From positions 1 to 6,278 of the forward strand of contig SXOM01000497.1 in the NCBI GenBank assembly GCA_005776735.1: a stretch of DNA of 6,278 nucleotides, in the 5' to 3' direction. Made by a program: the position numbers and the translations under genes. Under the pieces are notes generated by a model, which did not search any database, was not told the origin of the DNA, and saw only the letters and a list, made by a program, of their open reading frames with translations. This stretch comes from Pseudomonadota bacterium (GTDB taxonomy: Bacteria; Myxococcota_A; UBA796; SXON01). How positions within the stretch are numbered: position 1 is the stretch's first letter; each line of letters starts with the position of its first letter. Of the stretch, positions 1-5,782 are shown piece after piece.

Positions 1-966
1 GACACCGATCGAGACTGGACGGTGTGCGCAGATGGCGGGGCGCCGTACACCGAGATCCAGGCGGCTGTCGACGACGCCGCTGCCGGTGACACCATCCTGG
101 TGTGCCCGGGGACGTACGGGTTCGTCGAGATCGAGCGCCTCGCGGTGGACCTCGTCGGTGCCGGCCCCGAGGACACCATCGTGGACGGCGGTGCGACCCA
201 CACGGCGATCACGGTGAGCGGGGTGGATGTCTCGATCTCCGGCTTCACCCTGCGTGGCGCGGGACAGGACAGCCGGCCGGCGGCCCTTGAGTTGGACGCC
301 GCCAATGGCACCATCCGCGATGTCTGGTTCGTCGGCAGCACCGAGGGGTACTACGCGGCGGTGCAGAGGGGCTCCTCCTACGTCTGGGACGAGGTCTTGT
401 TCGAAGGGAACGAAGTCGCCGGACCTGCCTTCTTGGATGGCGGCTCCGCGGAGGTGCTCCACTCGGTGATCCGTGGCAACATCGGAGGCGCCTTCTCCAG
501 TGACACGACGGTCGATGTGGAGTTCCACAACAACCTGGTGGCGAACAACGACGGCGGCAGCGTGAGCATCGGCCTGGGGTGGGTCTACAACAACGTCATC
601 TACGGCAACGACACCTACCCGTACCCCGTCGTCTACGTCCGTTCAGGGACCCGCTTCGTGAACAACATCGTGGTGACCAACTCGGGTCAGGGAGTCGAGA
701 TCTCCGAAGGCTACAGCGTGGACTACAACGACTTCTGGGGTCACGGTCGAGAGAACTACATCTTCTACGGGGACGTGTCCGTCGGCACCAACCTGGAGTC
801 CGATCCGTGGTTCAACGACCCGGGCAACGGCGACTTCACGCTCGATCCTGGGTTCTCCCCCTGTGTCAACGCCGGAGATCCCCTGTCCGGCTACAATGAC
901 GTCGACGGTTCGCGCAACGACCTCGGCATCTTCGGCGGCCCCGACGGCGACTGGACGCCGATGTAG
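1..966 (+). CDS. Right-handed parallel beta-helix repeat protein, C-terminal part (5' truncated)
   Basis: The reading frame is open from base 1, so the gene starts before the window; the GTG at 22 is probably internal because the conserved N-terminal motif already spans it. The 321 visible residues begin with the W-x-V-x-x-x-GG-x-x-Y-x-x-IQ-AVD-A-GDTI-V-PGTY block (residues 6-39) typical of pectate-lyase-fold proteins. Beta-helix turns follow, with an Asn ladder (NNLV, NNVI, NNIV, YNDF) recurring every 20-24 residues between about 170 and 240. The end carries the SPC-NAGDP...DVDGSRNDLG-GGPDGDW block seen at the C-terminus of many secreted beta-helix proteins. Such proteins are usually exported and surface-associated; any signal peptide would lie outside the window. 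No catalytic residues of a known polysaccharide lyase could be assigned, so substrate and activity are unknown. It has lower GC than its neighbours, mostly from Asn and Tyr codons. It converges on the rsuA-like gene, 13 bp away. Confidence 0.85.
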   Translation, partial: DTDRDWTVCADGGAPYTEIQAAVDDAAAGDTILVCPGTYGFVEIERLAVDLVGAGPEDTIVDGGATHTAITVSGVDVSISGFTLRGAGQDSRPAALELDAANGTIRDVWFVGSTEGYYAAVQRGSSYVWDEVLFEGNEVAGPAFLDGGSAEVLHSVIRGNIGGAFSSDTTVDVEFHNNLVANNDGGSVSIGLGWVYNNVIYGNDTYPYPVVYVRSGTRFVNNIVVTNSGQGVEISEGYSVDYNDFWGHGRENYIFYGDVSVGTNLESDPWFNDPGNGDFTLDPGFSPCVNAGDPLSGYNDVDGSRNDLGIFGGPDGDWTPM

Positions 967-979
967 GCCGTCCTGGGGC

Positions 980-1798
980 TCACCCCCGCAGCGCCGCCAC
1001 CTCGGCCGGGGTGAGCCACCGCCAGGCGCCCTCGGGCAGCGATTCGTCGAGCACCAACGGCCCGATCGACGGGCGGTGCAACGAGAGGACGTGGTTGCCC
1101 GCCGCGGCCACCATGCGCCGCGCCTGGTGGTACTTCCCCTCGGTCAGCACCAGGCGCAGGCAGTCGGGCGCGAGGAGCTCGGCGTCGTGGGCCGCGATCG
1201 GCTGGTTCTCGTCGTAGAGCCGCACGCCGCGCCGCAGCGCCGCCGGCAGCTCGGGGCCTGCGGGCTCGGCGAGGCCGACGATGTACGTCTTCGGCACGGC
1301 GTGCCGCGGCGAGGTGAGCGCGTGGACGAAGTCCCCGTCGTCGGAGAACAGCAAGAGCCCGGTGGTGTCGGTGTCGAGCCGACCGACCGGCTGCACCCCG
1401 CGCTCGACCAGCGGCGGCGGCAAGAGCGCCATCACGCTCGGGTGGTGCTGCGGCTTGCGCGACACCTCGTGGCCCGGGGGCTTGTGCATCGCCAGGTACA
1501 CGGTCTCCGCGCCCATCCACGCCTCCCCGTCGACGGTGAAACCGACGCCGGCGGCGGGCACGCGGGTGTCGGGGTCGTCGGCCGGCGCGCCACCGAAGGT
1601 CACGCGCCCCTCCCAGACGAGCACCCGACACGCACGCCGGGTGCCGAACCCGTGGCGGTGCAGGAACTGGTCGAGGGGCAGCGTGCGCGGCGGGCGCGGT
1701 GAGGGCGCGGAGGCCGCGCGATGCGCGCCGGACTCGGCTTCGGGAGCGGACGGTCGCGGCGCATCGCCCACAGGGGCGGGGACTTCGGGGTCGGGCAT
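980..1798 (-). CDS. rsuA: 16S rRNA pseudouridine synthase, RsuA type
   Basis: This 272-residue protein most likely isomerises a uridine of 16S rRNA (U516 in E. coli) to pseudouridine in the cytoplasm during small-subunit assembly. An S4 RNA-binding domain (about residues 40-85, PLDQFL...EGRVTFGG) is followed by the catalytic domain. KPPG lies at 106-109, the signature GRLDTDTTGLLLFSDDG at 139-155 has catalytic Asp142, then LTSPRHAVPKTY (161-172), and EGKYHQARRMVAAAGNHV (220-237) ending in LHRPSIG. The SPRH-KTY and EG-YHQ-RRM-AA-GNHV strings match RsuA better than RluB/RluE/RluF. E. coli RsuA is about 231 residues; the extra length here is a Pro/Ala/Ser-rich N-terminal tail of about 39 residues. 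ATG 1798 is used; GTG 1771 is the only other reasonable start and would still leave about 30 extra residues. No clear Shine-Dalgarno sequence precedes either. It is transcribed divergently from the GH57 genes and looks functionally unrelated to them. Confidence 0.93.
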   Translation of the reverse strand: MPDPEVPAPVGDAPRPSAPEAESGAHRAASAPSPRPPRTLPLDQFLHRHGFGTRRACRVLVWEGRVTFGGAPADDPDTRVPAAGVGFTVDGEAWMGAETVYLAMHKPPGHEVSRKPQHHPSVMALLPPPLVERGVQPVGRLDTDTTGLLLFSDDGDFVHALTSPRHAVPKTYIVGLAEPAGPELPAALRRGVRLYDENQPIAAHDAELLAPDCLRLVLTEGKYHQARRMVAAAGNHVLSLHRPSIGPLVLDESLPEGAWRWLTPAEVAALRG

Positions 1799-1870
1799 CG
1801 ACGGCGGCTATCCGCGATCCGCTCGCGCGACCGCTCGCACGGCACCCTTTGGCGCGGTAGGCTGCGGCCC
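1799..1870. promoter_or_regulatory. Divergent intergenic region between rsuA and the GH57 operon
   Basis: These 72 bp must hold the promoters for both rsuA (leftward) and the glucan genes (rightward), unless those sit inside the coding regions. On the plus strand TAGGCT at 1858-1863 keeps the T1, A2 and T6 of a -10 hexamer and ends 7 bp before the GTG at 1871, so transcription could begin at or next to the start codon (a leaderless mRNA). No convincing -35 lies 17 bp upstream. On the minus strand GATAGC (1812-1807) ends 8 bp before the rsuA ATG but is a weaker match. Neither start has a Shine-Dalgarno sequence, which fits short or absent leaders. Promoter identity is tentative. Confidence 0.35.
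1819..1842. repeat. Imperfect 12-bp tandem direct repeat, possible operator
   Basis: CCGCTCGCGCGA (1819-1830) is directly followed by CCGCTCGCACGG (1831-1842), matching at 10 of 12 positions with the first eight bases identical. It sits in the middle of the divergent intergenic region, just upstream of the putative rightward -10. A 12-bp spacing puts the two copies a little over one helical turn apart, which would suit a regulator binding as a dimer or in tandem. Short GC-rich repeats arise by chance in DNA of this composition, so function is unproven. Confidence 0.35.
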
Positions 1871-4099
1871 GTGCAGAACCTCGGGCTCGTCCTCTGCGTC
1901 GCGAACACCCAGCCGCCGGGGACGTCGGGCCCCGAGGTGCGCCGGGCGTGCGAGCGGGCCTACTTCCCGATCCTCGACGTGGTCGAGGAGTACACGCAGC
2001 TCCGGCTGTCGATGCACTGGAGCGGCCAGCTCCTGGAGTGGATGGAGCTTCACGCGCCGGATCGGCTCGAGCAGCTCATCCGCGTGGTGCGCACCGGCCG
2101 CATCGAGGTCCTGGGCGGCCTGCACGGCGGGGCGGTCCTGCCGAGCCTGCCCGAACGCGACGCGGTGGGGCAGGTGCAGCAGTCGCTCCGATGGTGGCGC
2201 CAGCACGCCGATCTGCGGGTTCGGGGGGCATGGTTGCCCTACTTCGCGTGGGATCCGGTGGCGCCGCGCATCTTCGGGCGCCTGGGCCTGCAGTTCTCCG
2301 CCTTGGAGACCGCGCAGCTCGGCACCGGCGCCAGCGGCGACGGGTACTGGCTCGCCGAGCGCGAAGGCAGCATCCTGGCCCTTTTCGGGGCCGACCCGGT
2401 CATCAGCCGGATGATCCCCAACGCCTCCCCCGCCCGCATCGTCGACGTGCTGGCGGCGCGCGCGCGGGCGGGGCAGCGCGTGGTCACCGTGGCGGTGCGC
2501 GGGGAAGACTTCGGCGCGGCGATCGACAGCTCGGCCACCCGGTCGTTCACCGGGGAGCGGGCGTGGGTGCGGCGCTTCCTCAACGCGCTGGCCGAAGCGT
2601 CGCCGTGGCTCAAGGGGGTGCACTTCGGCACCGTGGTCGACCGACTGCGGCCGTCGGGGCGGGTGTACCCGCCGGCGAGCGTGCAGGCGTCGGTCGCCGC
2701 GGCGGCCCTCGGCGGGGCCGCCGGCAACGCCTGGCAGGGGCTGTTGGCCGACGTGCGACGGGGCAATGACCCGTCGTTGGCGCGCGTGGCGCCGTTCTTG
2801 CGCATCCCGGGGTGGGAGGCCACGCTCGCGTCGTCGCCCGAGGTGTTGCGCCTGCACCGGCGCATGCTGCGCACCAGCCGCGAGGTGGCGCGCCTGCGCT
2901 CGCTCTTGCGAGAGGATTCGCGCGATCGTGACGACCAGGACGGGCTCCTCGAGGCGCTCAACGAAGCCACCGCGGCGCTCTACCGGGGCCAGAACGGCAG
3001 CGCGTACGTCCACGGGGCCGATGTGGGCGCGCAGCTCGGCGACATCCGGCACCAGGCCTGGGCCAACCTCATCCGCGCCGAGTACGCGGTCCACATCGCC
3101 CTGGGCGACCACGATCGCCTGGTGGTCGAGCAGGCCGACCACGACGGCGACGGCCGCAACGAGGTGATCGTGCGCACGCCGAGCCTGTGCGCGTTCTTGT
3201 CGCCGGCGCAGGGCGGCTGCCTCACCGAGCTCGACTCCTGGACCCTGCCGGGCAACGTCCTCAACGTGCGTACGCGCGTGGGCGAGCCGCACCACGACGC
3301 GGTCATCCGTGGCGAAGACCTGCCCCAGTTGGTCGAAGAGTCGCCCGACGTCACCACGCTCATCATCGACGACGAGGACGACACCGACGAGACCACGGTC
3401 GACGAGACCGACCGCGCCGTGCGCATGGCGGGCAAGAACCTCGCCGGGCGCCTCAACTACGATCGGCACGTGCGTGGGGCGTTCGTCGACCACTTCTTCG
3501 GCCCCGAGACGACGCTGGAGAACCTGCGCTCCGGCCGCTACGCCGAAGCGGGAGACTTCGTCTCGACCGACTACCAGCTCCTGTCGGTCCAGGACGACAC
3601 CGGCACCGAGGCGTCGGTGTCGCTCGCGCGGGACGGCAACGTGATCGAGGGCACCGCCCTGCGCCTGGTGCGCATCGTGAAGCGGTTCGCGTTCCCGTCG
3701 GAGCTGCCGTTGGTCGATGTCCGCTACGAGATCGCCAACCGCTACCACGAGCCGATCCGCACCCGCTTCGCTATCGGCATCGACCTGAACCTCGACTCCG
3801 AGTGTGGCGCCGACGTCTTCCTCGAGACCTCGACCGGTCGCCGGGTGCGCGTCACCGAAGCGGGCGAGCTCGACGAGCTGACCGAGCTGTCGTTGGTCGA
3901 CAACAACCGGGGCTTCCGCCTCACGTTGTCGCCCCGTCAGCCGGCGCGCGTGTGGCACTTTCCGCTCGAGACGGTCAGCCGTTCGCCGGCGGGCATCGCG
4001 CCGCTCTTCCAGGGCGTGGCGTTGTACCTGTGGTGGCCGATGGAGCTGTGGGGGCTCGAGAAGCGCCGGATCGACGTGGCGTTGTCGCTGGAGGCGTAG
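1871..4099 (+). CDS. GH57-fold protein of the 4-alpha-glucanotransferase type, both catalytic residues substituted (putative pseudoenzyme)
   Basis: This 742-residue protein has the architecture of Thermococcus litoralis 4-alpha-glucanotransferase (659 residues): a GH57 beta/alpha barrel (about 1-270), a DUF1925-like helical segment (about 300-410, with GW at 314-315, LHRRML 328-333 and LIRAE 400-404) and a DUF1926-type beta-sandwich (about 415-742, with DHDGDGRNEV 423-432, YDRHVRGAFVDHFFG 530-544, TTLE 547-550, FPLETVSRS 697-705 and QGV 714-716). The fold motifs are present but the active site is degenerate: HNHQP becomes ANTQP (11-15), WLTERVW becomes WLPYFAW (121-127, nucleophile Glu replaced by Tyr124), DDGEKFG becomes VRGEDFG (209-215, acid/base Asp replaced by Arg210), and QCNDAYWHG becomes QNGSAYVHG (374-382). 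An acidic stretch (486-514) interrupts the C-terminal domain. GTG 1871 is chosen because family proteins begin 8-12 residues before the HQP motif; the frame is open back to 1721, but that start would overlap rsuA. The sequence suggests glucan binding without classical hydrolysis or transfer. It is coupled to the next gene by a 1-bp overlap. Confidence 0.9.
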   Translation: MQNLGLVLCVANTQPPGTSGPEVRRACERAYFPILDVVEEYTQLRLSMHWSGQLLEWMELHAPDRLEQLIRVVRTGRIEVLGGLHGGAVLPSLPERDAVGQVQQSLRWWRQHADLRVRGAWLPYFAWDPVAPRIFGRLGLQFSALETAQLGTGASGDGYWLAEREGSILALFGADPVISRMIPNASPARIVDVLAARARAGQRVVTVAVRGEDFGAAIDSSATRSFTGERAWVRRFLNALAEASPWLKGVHFGTVVDRLRPSGRVYPPASVQASVAAAALGGAAGNAWQGLLADVRRGNDPSLARVAPFLRIPGWEATLASSPEVLRLHRRMLRTSREVARLRSLLREDSRDRDDQDGLLEALNEATAALYRGQNGSAYVHGADVGAQLGDIRHQAWANLIRAEYAVHIALGDHDRLVVEQADHDGDGRNEVIVRTPSLCAFLSPAQGGCLTELDSWTLPGNVLNVRTRVGEPHHDAVIRGEDLPQLVEESPDVTTLIIDDEDDTDETTVDETDRAVRMAGKNLAGRLNYDRHVRGAFVDHFFGPETTLENLRSGRYAEAGDFVSTDYQLLSVQDDTGTEASVSLARDGNVIEGTALRLVRIVKRFAFPSELPLVDVRYEIANRYHEPIRTRFAIGIDLNLDSECGADVFLETSTGRRVRVTEAGELDELTELSLVDNNRGFRLTLSPRQPARVWHFPLETVSRSPAGIAPLFQGVALYLWWPMELWGLEKRRIDVALSLEA
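4090..4094 (+). promoter_or_regulatory. Ribosome binding site for the branching enzyme, inside the upstream gene
   Basis: GGAGG lies 4 bases before the GTG at 4099, within the last codons of the upstream GH57 gene. Together with the TAGTG stop/start overlap it points to translational coupling, and it is the clearest Shine-Dalgarno sequence at any of the visible starts. The spacing is slightly short. Confidence 0.55.
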
Positions 4100-5775
4100 T
4101 GGCGATCGGCAACTTCTGCCTGGTCTTGCACGGGCACCTGCCGTGGGTCTTGCACCACGGGCACTGGCCGCACGGCGAGGTCTGGTTGTTCGAAGCGGCC
4201 GCCGAGAGTTGGTTGCCGCTGTTGGACACGTTCGAAGACGGGCGTTGCCCGGTGACGATGGGCCTGATGCCGGTCTTGCTCGAGCAGCTCGGGCACCCGC
4301 GGTTCACCGAGGGGTTCCCGCGCTGGTTGGGCGAGATGCGCGCGCGTGCGGTGGCCGATCAGGCGGAGTTCACCGGGCGCGGCGACCTGCACCTCGCGTG
4401 GCTCGCGGAGCGTACGGCGGCACAGTACGCGGCGCTCGCGGTGCGCTTCGACGCCATCGGGCGCGACCTGGGCGGGGCGTTCGCGCGCCTCGCGGCCCAG
4501 GGCCACATCGAGCTGCTCACGAGCAACGCCAGCCACGGGTACATGCCGCTGCTGAAGTACGACCGGTGCGCGCGGGCGCAGGTCCGGGCGGGGGTGCACA
4601 CCAGCCGCCGGCGCCTGGGCGGGCTGCGGCCGGCGGGCGCGTGGTTGCCCGAGTGTGCGTACCGGCCGGGCGGCCCGTGGGTGGCGCCGGTGGGCGATGC
4701 CACGCCGCGGGTCCGCGCCGGCGTCGAGGAGCACTTCGCCCACGAGGGGGTGCGCTTCTTCTTCGTCGACGCGCACCTGTTCGCGGGGGCGCGCAGCGAG
4801 GGCACCCAGGGGCCCGCCAGCTTCACCAAGGTCGACTGGCAGCAGGCCACCTGGGACGACAAGCGCGGGTGGCGCAGCGTGCTCGAGCCGCACCTCATCT
4901 CCAGCGACGGCGGGCCCGGCCGCCTCGTCGCGCTCGCGCGGCACCCCGAGGTCAGCGAGCAGGTGTGGAGCGGCGAGGTCGGCTACCCCGGCGACGGGCG
5001 GTACCTCGAGTTCCACAAGCGCCACGGCCGCGACGGGCACCGGTACTGGCGCGTGACCGCGCCGCGCACCGACCTCGGCGCCAAGTTGCCGTACGCGCCC
5101 GACGAGGTGCAGGGCGCGGTGTACACCCACGCCCAGCACTTCGCCGCGGTGGTGAAGAGCATCCTCCGGCGCCACCACCAGATGAACGGGCGGCACGGGG
5201 TCGTGGTCGCGCCGTTCGACGCCGAGCTGTTCGGGCACTGGTGGCACGAAGGCCCGCGCTTCATCCGCGAGGTGATGGCCGCGTTCTCCGCCGACGACCA
5301 GGTGCGGCCGAGCACGGTGTCGTCGTACCTTTCGCAGTACCCGGCCGACAAGGTGGTGTCCTTGCCGGAGGGCACCTGGGGCGAAGGGGGCGACCACCGC
5401 GTGTGGCTCAACGACGAGACGAAGTGGATGTGGGAGGCGGCGCACGGCGCCGAGGACCGCCTGCTCGACCTCGTCGACCGGCTCGACTGGCGCGGGTCTC
5501 CGGCGGTGGCCGAGCCGCTCTCGTTGGCCGCGCGCGAGCTGCTCCTCTTGCAGGCCAGCGACTGGCAGTTCGTGATCCGCACGCGGGGCGCGGTGGACTA
5601 CGGCTATCGGCGGTTCTGCGAACACCTGTCGCGGTTCGACCGCGCGGCGACGTTGGCCGACGCGCGGGCTCGGGGGGTTCCCGACGACGAGCTGGCGCGC
5701 GCCGAGCTCGCGGACATCCGCCTGCACGACCCCTGCTTCGAAGACCTGGACCTCGCGTGGTGGTCCGCGTCGTGA
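4099..5775 (+). CDS. GH57 1,4-alpha-glucan branching enzyme (DUF1957 C-terminal domain)
   Basis: This 558-residue cytoplasmic enzyme is predicted to form alpha-1,6 branches in glycogen-like alpha-1,4-glucan. It resembles the branching enzymes of Thermus thermophilus (TTHA1902, about 520 residues) and Thermococcus kodakarensis (TK1436). GH57 motifs in order are LHGHLPWV (10-17), GHIELLTSNASHGYMPLL (135-152), AWLPECAYRPGG (181-192) with nucleophile Glu185, and APFDAELFGHWWHEG (371-385) with acid/base Asp374. A helical DUF1957 domain follows from about 430, containing GTWGEGGDHRVW (425-436) and LLLLQASDWQFVIRTR (481-496). QVWSGEVGYPGDG (288-300) is also typical. The segment at about 230-278 differs from the usual RYGV-x-AP loop and looks longer than normal. 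GTG 4099 puts HGHLP at residue 11, as in relatives, and overlaps the upstream stop as TAGTG. All key catalytic residues are present, unlike in the upstream paralogue. A hydrolytic amylase is the main alternative, but the domain order favours branching. Confidence 0.93.
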   Translation: MAIGNFCLVLHGHLPWVLHHGHWPHGEVWLFEAAAESWLPLLDTFEDGRCPVTMGLMPVLLEQLGHPRFTEGFPRWLGEMRARAVADQAEFTGRGDLHLAWLAERTAAQYAALAVRFDAIGRDLGGAFARLAAQGHIELLTSNASHGYMPLLKYDRCARAQVRAGVHTSRRRLGGLRPAGAWLPECAYRPGGPWVAPVGDATPRVRAGVEEHFAHEGVRFFFVDAHLFAGARSEGTQGPASFTKVDWQQATWDDKRGWRSVLEPHLISSDGGPGRLVALARHPEVSEQVWSGEVGYPGDGRYLEFHKRHGRDGHRYWRVTAPRTDLGAKLPYAPDEVQGAVYTHAQHFAAVVKSILRRHHQMNGRHGVVVAPFDAELFGHWWHEGPRFIREVMAAFSADDQVRPSTVSSYLSQYPADKVVSLPEGTWGEGGDHRVWLNDETKWMWEAAHGAEDRLLDLVDRLDWRGSPAVAEPLSLAARELLLLQASDWQFVIRTRGAVDYGYRRFCEHLSRFDRAATLADARARGVPDDELARAELADIRLHDPCFEDLDLAWWSAS

Positions 5776-5782
5776 CGCGCTG

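Noticed and set aside
967..988. Small GGGG-CTCA-CCCC stem between the convergent beta-helix and rsuA genes as a terminator
   Set aside because: The stem is only about 4 bp, reaches into the rsuA coding end, and has no T-tract on either strand; chance is the simpler explanation.
863..1702. Plus-strand open frame opposite the rsuA-type gene
   Set aside because: The product is low-complexity and Arg-rich, and the minus-strand product has full RsuA motifs including the catalytic Asp.
1721..1870. 50-codon N-terminal extension of the GH57 pseudoenzyme from ATG 1721
   Set aside because: It would overlap the rsuA coding region antisense and adds a Gly/Arg-rich segment with no family similarity; GTG 1871 gives the usual family N-terminus.
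1808..3958. 716-codon open frame on the minus strand, antisense to the GH57 pseudoenzyme
   Set aside because: It has a low-information Arg/His/Val/Ala-rich composition and no recognisable motif, and lies opposite a gene with clear family motifs along its whole length. Long antisense frames are expected at this GC content.
3187..4098. 304-codon in-frame extension upstream of the branching enzyme
   Set aside because: It would overlap the upstream GH57 gene in another frame and translates to Arg/Pro-rich nonsense. The conserved HGHLP motif sits 11 residues after GTG 4099, as in relatives.
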